From positions 23,246,001 to 23,310,000 of the forward strand of contig NC_056550.1 of assembly GCF_910596095.1 (NCBI RefSeq): a DNA stretch of 64,000 bases, written 5' to 3'. Position numbers and translations under genes: made by a program. The stretch comes from Thunnus maccoyii (Eukaryota; Chordata; Actinopteri; Scombriformes; Scombridae). A model generated the notes under the pieces. That model did no database searches. It worked only from the letters and a program-made list of their open reading frames with translations, and was not told where the DNA came from. Within the stretch, counting starts at the first letter, position 1; each line of letters begins with the position of its first letter. Below are positions 48,201 through 62,659 of the stretch, in pieces.

Positions 48201-51200
48201 GCTTGGGACGAGTGCCAGCGTCAGCAGTGCTGAAATATTTATCAGTCTCCTCCACTTTTCTCTGCTGTCATGGGAGATGAGACAACCGGACCTGCCTCAC
48301 TTTGTGAACCATTCAGAAAAACTTGCCCTGCAAACTGACTGAAGATCTGAGAGCAAAAAAAAAAAAAAAAAAAAGCAGAACCTCACAAGTCAATGTAGCG
48401 TTTAAGAGGAGAGCCCCGCTGGCTGGCTGGACTAGGGCTCACTGGGGATTTAAGGAAGAAGGAAAGTAGAATCACAGCCTCGTCTGGCGAAGGCTGAAAC
48501 AGAGCATCAAGAATCACTTCCAACTTTGGATCATAAGGGATGAAGAAAGAGGAAATGGAGATTTTCCCCTGGCAGGTCGTCTGTGGCCAAAGAAAAGGAA
48601 GCTTCTTCTCTAAAAGGCAAAAAAAAAAAAACCCAAAAGCTTATTAGCGTGGGATTTAAGAGTAACTGTTGATTGTTAAATTACAACTTGCTTCCTTTGG
48701 TCTCCTAATAATTGGTTTGGTAATATCCTAAAACCACCGGTTTCAAATCTGAATGGAAGCTAAGTGGACCAATGAAGCAGAGCGATAATTACACTCAGAA
48801 ATGTTTCATGTCTAAAAAGACAAATTAAGCCGTCACGCAGGTTGTTGGTCACTGATCCACAGTCAGCGAAGGGTCAGCGGTTCTGGTGGGAAGAAAATGG
48901 GAGTCTCTCCGCTGAAATGTGGACCCTGACACACCGTGGAGCGGGAGAGATGGCTGTCCTCGCTAAAAGCTTACACCTAAAGTGCTGATTGTGAAGATCA
49001 TCGGGCAGTTTCAAGGCCGTCCAGGGCTACATTATTGATGACACTAATGGGGCCGAAACACATCAGTGTTTCAAGGGGGGTCTTCATGGGCCAAAGTGGC
49101 ACATTTTAAGTGCATCTACCCCCTCCCCCTTCCCCCTCGTATACAACCACATCTCCCTTTTACCAACAGCCGTCTTTACTGCTGAATATGAGAACTCGGA
49201 TCGCTGAGCTGCACTGATCATTGCTCGATTGAGGACAATTAGAAAGAAGATCATATTTTATTAAAGAAGACACTCTTCACCTGATTCCTGATAGCCTTTT
49301 ACTTTTCTCTTTTAGCCCCCCTCAGTGTCTCACAATCAGATGAAAGCGCTGACACATAAATTGAACACACGCACAAACCACACACACACACACGCGTGCA
49401 CACACTCCTTTCCTGTTTCTGTTGAACACACCGGACTGGATGCATATGGTCACATTTAGACGTGTTTACACACACAAGGACTGCGAAGGGGCTCATGCAT
49501 GCAAGTTAAAATTAGCAAGGAAGCCTGAGCGCTGTGGGATAATTGAAATGAATGAGGAGAGCTTTACCGGTTGAGCCTGACTGCAAAGAAAACAAAAGGC
49601 TTCGAGCTCACAAATTCAAATAATCATTTACCTCTGAGGTCTGTTATTCGTCCAGGTCGGGATCGATCAGTCAGTGTCATTGGCCTTTATCACTTCTGCC
49701 TCCAGACAGTAATGAGAGCAAAGGGGTGATGACAGATAGAGAAAAGAAAAAACATTGAATCTGACGGTGTGTGTGTCTATCTGAGAAAGAAACTGAACTA
49801 ACTTACATCCCCTACTGCCCCATTTCCTCTGACCCTTCCCCTTCCAGACGTACATCAGCACTTCCTCAACACTTTGATCGCTAAATCATGTTTGGGAGCT
49901 TTTTTAGACTGAGGTCGCGCACCAGACCACCCTCGAAGACCGTTTCTGATTACTTCTGCGTCAAACAGTCTCGAGCAAATTGAGATCTCTCCCCCTACCT
50001 GTCTCTATATCATTACCTCCGCGTGCTCCACTCAGTCTGCCCGTATAACGTGACAGCCTTCATCGTCGGCTTCTTAGCCGCACTGCTGTTTACAAGGTGT
50101 TTAGAGCTTCAGTCTGTACCAGTGTTTATGTACTAGGCAACACAAAGCAAGCATTGGGACATTGCCGGAGGGCTTTTCACACTGACGACGTGCTGTTGTT
50201 CGACATGACACCCACATATGCAGTTCAGAGTTCTGCACATCCACACACGTCATGCGGCTTTATTTACAGTTACACCCAGTTATGATTTATTTCGCTGGAA
50301 GAGGGAACATGTAACCACTGAGAACATCTTTTTTTTTTTTTTACCAGTGTTTACTTCCCACATGCATTGTTTTGAGAAATCAAGAGTGAAACAGGCGGTC
50401 TCTAGTGTTAATTATAGTTTACAAAAGCTGTTTGGACATGCATTTTTCTCTTCATGTTATGAAACCATATTGCTGGATGGATGCAAAACCTCCAGCTGCA
50501 CCTTGCCACCCTGTCAAATGTTTCCTGAACGGCGGTGGGGGATTAAAACGTCACACATTGTGCCTCTTCTGTCCGGACTGCAGCTCTTGCAAGGTGACTG
50601 CTCTCATGTTAAGCAACACACACACACACACAAAAAAGTAAAACGGGATTTGGAGAACAGTTAAGCAGCGTCTGTAGTGAATCTGAACTGTTTTTCCCTG
50701 TTAGCGTCTCCACTCTCATCTCATTCAGCCACTAAAACACACTCGTAGGACACACTCACACACACCCACACACACTGTCTCTCTGTATGCATAATTCAGC
50801 AGGCATCCAATTATATCTGAAAATAATTCTATATGAACATACAATATTAATAGATTACTTAGTGCCCCTAGGAACTCTCCTTGTAAGAATAAGCTAATTT
50901 GAGGTCATCACTTCCTTGGAGATGAACTTTCCCGGATCCTTCTGACGCAAACCTTCCTAGAGAGCAAATCTGAAGTGTGTGAAGTAATTGAAAAGCAGCA
51001 GGCAATTAGTCAGCACAGCTTTTACCTCGTTGTATTCAACACTGTTGTACTCAACTGCTATCTCTTTTGCTTACAACCCCTAAAAATAAAAATCAATATA
51101 ATGCAGCGGAGCCATCGGTGTATTTTGGAAACATGCGCTGATTATTAGGGAACAGATTTTTATTTCTATCCTACCAGAAAGAGTCAGGCACAGTCAATTT

Positions 51201-54200
51201 GCAGAACAACCTTCGTCTGGCCCAGCAGTCTAAACCCTGTGGAGTTTTAGTAAATGTTTGACACAAACCAGAAATTACACACATTTTAGCCACACTAATG
51301 GCGTAGTTCTAGGGATGGTTAGCCCACCAATTTGGTGGATGGAATAAAACATTTTTGTACAGATATTTATGGTCTCCAGAGATTGAAACCTACTGACTTT
51401 AGTGATCCTCTGACTTTTCTTCTAGCACCAGCAGTACACTTTGTTTTAAGACCAAATATCTGCAAAACTAATGGCATTCCCATCAGACTCAGCTCTAGTT
51501 TGTGTTTAGTGATTATTATCAAATGTTAGTATGCTAACACACTAAACTATGATGGTGAACATGATAAATATTATACCTGCTTAACATCAACATTAACATC
51601 CTCTTAATAAGCGTGTAATTGTGCTAATGTTAATTAAAGCACTGCTGTACCTAAGCACAGCCTGACAGAGCTGCAAGCTTTACACTTTCAGTCTTGTTAA
51701 AATATCTCATTAACTGTATATTTATTCACACACATCAATTATGGATGTCCTGGCACTGATATTTTTTGCCTCGTATTAGTGATCACACTCCATATGATCA
51801 TGTGATTCATGTGTAGCATGGGGATTCTCACATTTATCTTACTTTTCAACAATATAAAATTGTGCTCTGTCAAGTTTTCTCTCAATAAAACTTTGGCTCC
51901 TTCTGTCTCTTGAAAATGTCCATTTATAAGTTTCACACATATAGTTGATATGTGCTACAGTGAAACTTCACTTTATTCAACCAGTACTGAAAAACTCCTT
52001 CAAAAATATCAACATGTCTAACACATTAAGCAAAGTTAAAGACTAGTCCTGCTCCATAGCTTCATCCAAACTGACTAACAAGCACAGACAACTTGTTCTA
52101 AATATTAACCAATCAGAAGCAGGAGCTGTTTGAGGTTGTTTGTGGTCCTTAATAAATATTCTACAATGGCGCAATAGACCCAATTAAAAATACAATTTCT
52201 TGTTTGGCTCTAACTACAGTAGATTTAGAGACACAATATAATGAATCCATTTTATAATTAGCAATGCATTAATTATAATACATTATATCATGATGCCGCC
52301 AAATTTCAGATGAGTTTACATTAAGCAAAGAGAATGATATATTGGCAAACATATTGCACAAATTCAATTAAGATTCAATGAAAGCAGCTTAGAAATAACA
52401 TATTGACTCATCTGATAACTTTTAAAGATAGGTCTCCATCATCTGTGCATCAGTTTAAGCGTGTGGATGCACCTGCGCTGCACTCTGCGTGTATGACTGA
52501 GATTAAAGCAGTTTCCTCAGCGCAGCACAAACACATTGGGATCGATATCGTAATGAGCACAGCAGGCTTTTGACTCGCTCCACAACAAGAGCACCTTTCT
52601 TGTCCCGGAGCACAAATCACTAAGAGCCCAGTGGATCAATGTGTCCTCCCTTCTAATGAATGTGCAGTAAACATGATTAATGTCATTAGACTCAGTGTTT
52701 ATCCCTTTGTTTATCTCCTCATATTTCCTGCTCTCTCCATCTTCTAACCTCCTTTACTCTTTGCCCCCTTCTCCCGTTTCTTCTTTCTCCTCTTTCTGTC
52801 TCGTCTCCTTCGACCTGTCCTCTCGTCTGCAGGTGAGACCTACTCCGAGAACTACAGTCACACAGAGGAGTGCAAGCCTTGTACTCAGTGTACAGGTCTG
52901 ATGCGGATGGAGACGCCTTGCACCGACTCCAACGATGCCAACTGCGTCTGCAACTACAACTTCTACTTCAATACCCTATCCGGCAAATGCGAACCGTGTA
53001 CGGTGTGCCCTGTAGGTGAGGGCGTGTACGCGCACTGCGAACATGATCACGACACCGTGTGTGAGGAGTGTGTGGACTATACCTTCTCTGATCGGGAAAG
53101 CTCCCTCGACCCCTGCCTTCCCTGCACCATCTGTGATGAGGAAACGGAGATACAGTTGGCTTTTTGCATCCCTACCAGTGACTCCGTCTGTCATAGTAAG
53201 TCTTCCACACACACTTTCATAGGTTGTTGTTCAAGTAACTCAGTCTAGACCAGAGAAATCATTGTTGTCTTTTTAGTTTTGGTCCATTTCACGTTCATAT
53301 TGACTTATTAGAAACAAAGCAAGAGGTGTAAACATGAAATCGTATGGCTGACAGGTGACTCATTTATTTGACAGTTTTGGCGACTGTCATTGTGGATCTT
53401 CAGCAACACGTGAACTCACAGAGGAAATTTGAAGTGATTAGTCAATTAACAGAATATTAATTGGCAAAAACTCCAAACATTCTCTTCTACCAGCTTCCAA
53501 ATACTGAAGTAGAGCTGCAACTAATGATTATTTTCATTATTGATTCATCTGCCGATCATCTTGTGTATAAAACATAAGAAAAATTCTTCTCTTTATCTTA
53601 TGTTTTTGTAAAACAAATACTTTTTGGGTGTTAGCCTGTTGGTTGGACAAAACAAGTGATTTTAAGACGTTGCTTAAGTCTTTGGAAGCTATGATTTTGA
53701 GAAAGTTCTATTTTTACTTCACACATTACGCCATAAATAATAACAGACAGCCAGAAACAGGACAAAAAGGAGCTGTCTTATGCAGTTATATTATTAGGGG
53801 ATAGTTAAGTGTGGTTGCTATGTTTTACATGCCTTTTAGTGAGGGGTTCCAAAAATGAAATAGGAGACAATCACAATGATAGTTCCCACGATCAGCAGAT
53901 GGTTTGTATATATTTAATATGATTTGAGCTTCAGAAGTCATGCTGAAATTTCTCCACTGCGTGTTCGCATTACAAACAAACCGCACCAGAATTTGCTTGG
54001 AAATGGCCCAAGACGAGTCATTTTTTAGGGTGGTCTTGGTTTAGTTGTTTGGTCTCCGACAGAATTTGTTCCCACCTGCCGAAACAAACTGCAATAGATG
54101 CACCAGAACCTCACCAACAGGTTAGGTGTGAAAGCAGCCTTACTAGAGAACAAGGACAGCTCCAGACCACATACTGCACACTGGCTGCCAGTCATATTCA

Positions 54201-57101
54201 AAGCTATGTTGGAGGCATCGTAAATATCCCAGTTGCATTTGAATAAGCCAGCAGGGGTGACTTCCACATGTGTGTCTGGGAACAGGCGAGGGCAGAGGTC
54301 AACTCTGGTCAGATTTTCAAATAGCAGGAAGTTGAAAGCTTTAGCATTAAAAGGTCAAAGACTACTACAGTGTCAACACATGAGACAATCAATAATCTGC
54401 TCTCCCACAAAGCAGAAGGCAGCGGTGGAGGAGCAGAGTCGAGCGCTTATATCTTAGAGCAAAGGCAGCTTGTATGCAAGGAAGTTGTAAATTCACCAGG
54501 GCCGGATGAGGCATTAAATCAACCTCATCAGGGGACTACAAGGCTCAAATCTGGCAGTTAGGCGGTCTAGATGGCATTATTCTCACTTCCCTTGATATCT
54601 TTTTTCAAAGCAATATCAGATGAGGGAAGGACTGGAAAGTACTCTTGACATCTTCAGTAGTCATAACAAAAGCAGCCTTTTTCCAACAACGGACACTGGT
54701 TGCAATTTCAGAAGAAGTTTGTGGTCATGGTCTGTTCTGGGGAAATTCTCTACCATGTAACTTTGTAAAGATGTGGAGTGATTAAATTCAAAGAAAGCTC
54801 TTAATAGCAGGAGCACTTGCTTATGCGGGGCCTTTTTTATTGATCTCCTGTGTGCATTATCATTCTTAAGTGAACATGTTCATGATGTCATTGATATAAA
54901 TGTAGAGATTTAGACTTGAGTTGCAATATTTCTCTTCAGAAAGCTGACTTGGTTTCATGGATTTCATGGGTTTCAGATGCTGGAAGGTATTTGGATCTAC
55001 CAAGTTAATGAACCTCAAAACTCTGCCATCACCCTGTTGTAGTACAGTGGATATGCTAGCAGCACCTTATTGAGAGTGTAAATTCCTCTTTTAATAGACA
55101 GTAATAGCATTGACAGACAGTGGAGAAATGGACTGAGGAAAGATGAGAGCAGGTGAGGTAGATGAGGTGGAAGAAGGGCTAATAACACAGATGATGACTC
55201 ACCACATTTCCGTCCATGAGTGCCAAACACCATCAAAGATGCTACATTTAGCTTTTTTACTATCAATAAATCATCACCACAGTCATTTTGAACACAAATA
55301 AGACCATCAAAGATTGGCCTCTGCTTAGCTCTCTAGGTTGAATTGATTTGCATCACTTAACATCACTTAATGGCACGCAACAGGCTGAAGGTGATGATCT
55401 ACCAGCAAGAATGGAGATAGTTTTTTAGCTTTTGCAGTTTTTAGCCACACTAGAGGCTTTGTCTGTCCTCCACTTTGGTCCAGACTGAAACATCTCAACA
55501 ACTATTGGTTGGATTGCCATAAAACTTTGTACAGACATTCATGGTTCCACATATGATGAATCCCTCTGACTTTGGAAACCCCCTGACTTCTGACTCTTCT
55601 AGTGCCACCAGCAGGTTGGCATTTGTGGTTTTTAGTGAAATGTCTCATAAACTCTTGAATAGATTACCATGAAATATGACACAGACATTCATGTTCCTTT
55701 CAAGATGATTTGTAAGAACTTTGGTGATTCATTAACTTTTTTTATCTAGCACCAAATTTTAATTTGTCCAAAACTTTGTTTGTTACCAAACTATGCTATT
55801 GGTAGCATGCTAACATGCTAAACTAAGATGGTTAACAAGGTCAACGTTATATGTACTAAACATCATTAATAGTCACTGTGAGCATGCTGACGTTAGCATT
55901 TATCTCAAAGCACTACAGTGTCTGCCGCTGTTGTGGCTGAAGACTCTTGAGTCTTGTTTATAAAGTCAAATGGTGGATGAAGTGGAATGATGATGCAAAA
56001 AGTACTTATCAAATTTGTTATTCTTCCTGATGCTCTTCAGCAAGAAAAAAATGGTTCATTGCACCCACCGATGTCCACTTCTGTGCCCTCACACTCAAAG
56101 TTCAGCCTTGATGACTTTTGCAGAGTGATTTTTTCATCAACCCATGAGTAGTTAACATTTCTGAATCATGCAACAAGTCTACTTTTGAAGCCTGAAGGAA
56201 GATTTCCTTCCTGGAAGCAAGTATGCATACCTAATTTGACATGCAGTGATGAGGAAGGAACAACTTTTTCCCTGCTATTTGAAAACTTTGCCTTTATCTA
56301 CCAGACCCCAGATTCTACAAATATCCACGACGAGGCTGTAATGTGACAGGACTGACAGCCTTTAAAACAAACTCGTATGCCCCCTTAAACATCCAAAATA
56401 TCCATTCTAGACATATCAGATGTACAGTAAGCCATGGTACAGCCTTGTGCCACCCATTTAGCGCCCACCCATACAGCTGGTGTCACCTTTGACCCGCCAT
56501 GTCCTGAGCGATGGTGCTGAAGCAGCAGTGATGGTGGTGACTGGAGATGGCGTGATAAGTGACCTTGTGGGACATTCATTTTAAAGGAAAGCCCTGGCAT
56601 ATAGCACCAGTGGGCCTGTGGGTAATGGCTGTTGTCACATGTGGTCATGATGATGTTCCCAGTTCTTTCGTTGGTGGTCTATGATGGCTGTACATACAGA
56701 TATGTTTTCCGCAGCAAACAGGAAGTTGTCTCACCACAATTCTCATCCGGTCTGCGCCCTCTTATCTTTTTACGAGAGGAAAATGTTTTTAATTTCAATC
56801 CTGCTGCCTTTCTCACTGTTCTGTACATGGTAAAGAAGATGAATGGGGGGTATTTTCAAATCCCTAAATCCCCAGTTCATACCCAGCTGTCACCGAGTGT
56901 CAATTACAAGATACAATGACTGCAACAGAAAGAGAGGGAGAGAAAGAAATAGAGATGAAAACAGACAGAGAGAGCTGCAGCATATGTGCTGTGCTGGTAT
57001 TCTATGCAGAGGGGTCGATATGAGTCCTGGGATTTCTTCTGCTCATGCTCAGGTTTCACTGAGTGACCTCTATGGGCACCCAGACTCGACTGCAGGACAT
57101 G

Positions 57102-57138
<37 letters not shown>

Positions 57139-57839
57139 TAACAAGCTTAATCCTCTCCAGCTTCAGACACACAAACACTTTTTTATGAGCATCCAAAATC
57201 AATACAGCTGATAGCAGGCTAACAAGGCGCATGCACGCTCTTCCCCCTTGCCAAGCGCGCTTTAACTCCTACATTTTTCATTAAACTCCGGACACCGCAC
57301 ATCTGTGAAACTCTTTGATCTGAAATTGAAAACACCTCCTGCATCTTTTGTTGACAGTCTCAATCCGTTTGGCCTCGCCGGAGCTCATTTTTTTCATCTC
57401 CAGTAGGTGCTGCTCAGTCGTCAGTTGAGTAGATTTGCATTAAATGTGAAGTGTTGAGCGTCTGTTTGAGTGTTTGTCCTGGAATAAAAAGGGAGCGAAA
57501 GATTATAAAAACAGATAAAGACAGACTACTTTTTTTTCTTTTTTATTACCCCTGTCATCCCTCCCCTCCCTTCATTTGCTCTCTCTCCATCTCTTCCCAC
57601 AGTGGCCCTTGAGTGGCTGGGTTAGCGGAGCGGTGGAAGGTGGCCAGTGTGCATTCAGTGCCTTCACCGCTGCAGTATAATTACTCCTGCTAATCAGAGC
57701 ACTTTACAGCAGCTCCTCTGTTCATCTGCACCCCCTCCTCACTCTTTCCTAACACTCTGCCTCTCTGTCTGCCCTCCCCTCCACTCTCCCTATTAACCCT
57801 CCCTAGCAGAAGACAGAGTGCTCACTTGAATAATTTGTA

Positions 57840-57873
<34 letters not shown>

Positions 57874-60800
57874 TGGATGTGTGCGCGTCAAGCGACAAAC
57901 ACAGAGGAAGATTGAGATAGAGGCAGCGCTGAAACAGAGGGAGAGTGTTTGGCAGCTGATAAAGAGGTCATTGTGCATGTGCTGCGCCTGATAGTTGCTC
58001 ATCTCCACCCAGAACTGGCAGCAACCAAGACTTCAACCTCCACACAAGACCTCAGGGTTAACTTCACCATAAAGACCTCAATGGTTCATAAAAATTAAAC
58101 CTTTTTTTTTCTCCCCCTCTTGTCCACACCCCGCTAATAAACACATCTCCCTGTGTGCACACCGCCATCGCCATACTTGTAAAATCCTGGGCTATAGTTT
58201 TACTTTCATGAGTGTTTTAAACCCACTGAAGCCAAATTGAAATTGTAAAAGCACCACTGCCGCCTGTAAGCTCCTATTCTGTTCCAGCTAGGTATGCAGC
58301 CTCTGGAGCCCAACGTTTATCCTTTGGTCTACAGCCAGCCGTGTTTTCTACATCAGCCCAGAGAAAAAGAGAGAAAGAAGGGGAGTGACAATTAAGATGT
58401 AGTATACTTTACTTTAGCTGTAGCTGCTCTCTGTGTTGAGTCAGTGTTATGTGAAGCAGACTCCCAGGAGAGTTGTCATCTGGGCTCTGAATGAGAAGGA
58501 CAATGTATAGCGAATGCTGAGGTGCAACTTATGCATGTATATGTAGGCATGGAGGGAACATTCATTGCGCTAAAGAAGGCAGTTACAGTAGTGCAGAATG
58601 AGTGATAGCCCAGTCTGGTAAAGGAAAAGCTGTAAGGATTATAGCTTCGTGACAAATTGTATATAAGGCCAAACCGTCTGCACACTTTCATTCACTTTCA
58701 CACCTTCCATTTACATTTATTCTTTTTACCAGCTCGTGTTGCATTGCTAATACCATTAGCCAGCCCTGCATTAGCTGGATGATGTATGGCGGAGCTGAGG
58801 AAACCTGACTACATCCCAGGAAAGGTCAAGAATTGCATGTAATACAGACACCAACGCTCCCTCCTTGTAGACGGATCCAAATCAATAGCACTACTTTAAA
58901 TAGGCCTCTGCATTCTGCATTTCTGTGTTTCTAAGTATGGCGTACACATGTGCTGTGTTTTCCTATCTGCGAAAGATATTTTCAACCATTTCAGTAAACC
59001 AATCCCCCCTATGGGAGGTAGGAATGCCCCCGTCATCACCGTGCAGACAGACAGTCAACGTGGACTCTTAATGACCAACAGAAGTTTTTCAAATACGTCC
59101 ACATAAGTTACCCATCAATGTCCCATCGGACTATTAAAAGGGAGTAACTGTGTGTAAATTATGCAACAAATCAATGTCGAGAAACTTGACTATCTGCCAT
59201 GTCAGTGAAAAGAGAATACCGTATATATGTGTAGACGGCCTTTGGCTGTGATGGTCCACTGAATTTGACCACGTCAGAGGTCACACTTCCACATTTACAT
59301 TTTTACATTTTTGTCATTTGGCAGATGTTTTTTTTTATCCAAAGCAACTTACAAGCAAGACAAAACAATCAAAGAAGACTGTGACTCAAAAGATTTTAGG
59401 TACAAGTGCAATGAGAAAGAGTGCTAAAAAAAAAAAGTAAGAAAAAAGTACATATAAGGAAATTATATGTATTAGGGATGCTAATGCTAAATGCTACCAT
59501 TTAGAATAAACTCATATGGACTTCATGTACCACCATTTACATGCATCATGTACAAAAACAAGGTGACAACTTTTAAAAGTAATACTAATTTAAGTTTTTA
59601 GGTGGTAGTTTTGGTTTTATTTGCCCAGGATTGCAGATATCTGTCTCAAAATATCTATAAATTATGTCACAAAACAAGGAAGGTAATGGAACTTTAGGTG
59701 CTCAAAAATGGGTGAAATGTATTTATTAAAATGTATTTTTTCAAGGCTGTGAGCATCATAAATTAGTAATTGTAAACAAATAAGACGACAAACAGACAAA
59801 ATGTTTTTTGTATTTTAGGTGAACTAACCCTTTAAAACATTGTCCTTTGAGCCAGTTTAACTTATCAATATACTTACATAATTTAAAGTATATAAACTGA
59901 GTATGAATCATATATATACAGTAAATATATGCCTTTTTGTGAGACAGGCTGTGCATCGACAACAATAACCTTGATATTATATGAATAATAGCTGTGTGAA
60001 TTTTCAGGTAAACTGAGCGAATCAGCAATGCAGAATAAAAACTGAATCAAGTTACAACATGTGGCAACCAGTCAGTGATCTAATTCACTCACTTTAATGA
60101 TTGTATTGGATTATCCATACTTTGGTTTTATACTCCTAAAAAACAGTTTGAACAATTGTGAAATAAGACGACCCTTAAAATATTTGAGATAGAGCGTCGC
60201 AGTCTTTGGCCTTGAAGGAAGCCTCGGGGGTCTCACAGGGTTAATCCTGTGTGCGCCAGTATAGAGCTAATGAGGAGCAGCCTGAGGTTCTGCTGGGAAT
60301 TACAGGCTCAGATCTGAACCAGTCTGCACATTCTCCATCCCCACCAGGCTGCTGAGCTCAGGGGAGTTTTGGTTTTGGCTGGACAGCAAGCCCTCTCCTC
60401 GGCTTGCCGTAGCCCTCGCACCCTCGGGGAAGGAGTAATCTACAGACTCTCAGCCTCTCTGCTATCTGACAGAACCACTGCAGTGTCACTTACAGTGCTT
60501 TTCAATATAGAAGCATAATGTGACAAGACTGTAAAAAGGGGGTTTGGTGTATTTTCAGGATCAGTCATGCCCATCAGAGTGGGCAACATGGAAACCTACA
60601 CTGAGTCATTAATTGAGCTCACAAAGAAAGAGGGAAGAGGACAATTTATGAAAATGACTCTTCTTTTCAGGCTTAGCTTTGATAGAAACCAGACACATCC
60701 AGTAGCACAGTGCTTTCCTGCCTCTCTGGTCTCGGCAAAGGCTACACTCAAAGTGATGACCTCCTCAAAGCCCCTTACTTTGTTCTACATGGATCCATAT

Positions 60801-62613
60801 GGCCTTAATGTCATGCAGTGAGCAGAGATCATAAGAAGGGGACGTGGAGAGTAGAGACTTGGCGTGCAGGGCCCAGGCCTGGTGTGGGGTAAGCTGGTGG
60901 GTGACAGATATGTGCCCCCCTCGTCGAGGAACATTCTTTTTCTTTCTGCACACAGCATATCACTCAGAACCCATCTGTCTATCAGAAACAGCTGCCGCAT
61001 GTGTGCAGTGTATCTGACATCTGGTTGGGGACTTGGTGACTACACTCCAGCAAACAAGCTCTCAGTAAACATGTGAAAGTGCCTCGTCATGATGTTGGGA
61101 TTTCTTTTTTCTTTTTGCATTGCGATTAAAGTCATATCTGTGCATGTTTCTTATCTCACAAGTGCTCCTTTCTCTCATTTGCCTCCATACAGATCCTCTC
61201 CTCCCTACGTATATCCCTACAACCTCTGATATGGCTCCGACTTCACCCTCCTTCACCAGTTTCTTCCTCCCAGACAGCTCCGAAAGCCTGTTGCCGGGAG
61301 GAGAGACGACCACGTCGAGCGCCGGCTCTCCTCGCTTCCTCGGCCACGGCCTCAACGAGAACCTCATCCCCATCTACTGCTCCATCCTCGCCGCTGTGGT
61401 GGTGGGGCTGGTGGCTTACATTGTTTTTAAGAGGTCAGTCGGAAGTAAAGAGTGAGATGATGCGGTTTAATACATTAGCACGATTTGCCTTTGCGCCTCA
61501 GACACAATATAATATAGGGCAGATAGGGTGAACAGTGATGGAGATGGAGGTCTGGTGGGCGGTGTTAGAGTGACAGATGTTGCCCCAGGCTAAAAAAATG
61601 GCAGGAGGGCGCCTAGTGAAATATTCAGGCCTGTCGCGGTCAAAGAGGTTTTGACCCATTTTGGAGATTAAAACACACCACAATGAGTTTTCTTTCTCTC
61701 TCTTTTTTTTTTTTTTTTTAAAAAAAAGGTCACAACACTCACAGCGTAATGCATTACAGAGGTCACACATATAAACACATTAGCACGACACCCAACCACA
61801 CATGCTAACGCTCAGACAGACATATACAAACGCGGGCTAAAACACATTTGAAGCAAGTAAACAAGCTCATTAGCGGCATTGATTGTTTGAAAAGTGCCGA
61901 CCAGGGGAAATTCAAGGTCCAGATTTATCATTAGGGTCACGCACACATCTGGCTGATACTCCTCGTGTACTTATTATCATGTAAAAACAGACTGCAAATT
62001 ATGTGAATTTTCCTCAACACTCGGTATATTAATAGTAACCACTTGGATGTATCTGTTAATTGTACTGTAGCACCCAGTGCCTCATGAATATTTTAATCAT
62101 TGATTCTCAGTCATCTCTTGAAGAGAAGCATCAGATGAGAACTGTTAAGCATTCCCACACTTTATGAACATTTTATGAAGCTTTTATTTTAGTTTTATAT
62201 CATTTTCTTAGGCAGATATTCAACATAATTAGAATTACACAAAATAATTTATCCTAACTTTTTCATCATTTGTGCGCAGTGCATGCTATTTGAGAGTAAA
62301 CAAGGTTATAATCTTACAAAATCAAATAGCTTCATATCATTTGCTTGCTGTGATTTCAGTTACTACTTCCCTGCTTCTGAATATTATTGTTTTATAGCTC
62401 ATGAAATCCAAACATGTATAGGATAACATAACAGTATCATATGAAACGGACTACTTCTGACACGCCACTTCTTCTTCTCCACAGGTGGAATAGCTGCAAG
62501 CAGAACAAGCAGGCAGCTAATAACCGTGCGGCTACAAACAACCAGATGGTAACACCGGAGGGAGAGAAGCTGCACAGTGACAGCGGCATCTCGGTGGACA
62601 GTCAGAGTCTGCA

Positions 62614-62659
<46 letters not shown>

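Larger units (their letters stand above)
53196..61192 (+). other. ngfr intron 3
   Basis: 8.0 kb. It holds repeat fragments (53,512; 55,436; 59,285), CA/GT microsatellites, and otherwise unique sequence. No additional exon is recognised between the CRD and stalk exons, and the flanking phases match directly. Confidence 0.55.

Noticed and set aside
57100..57880. Regularly repeated units that might be a CRISPR-like array
   Set aside because: They are CA/TG dinucleotide microsatellites in vertebrate intron DNA, with no spacers.
62399..62659. Leucine-run frame on the minus strand
   Set aside because: Antisense of the CAG tract in ngfr exon 5.
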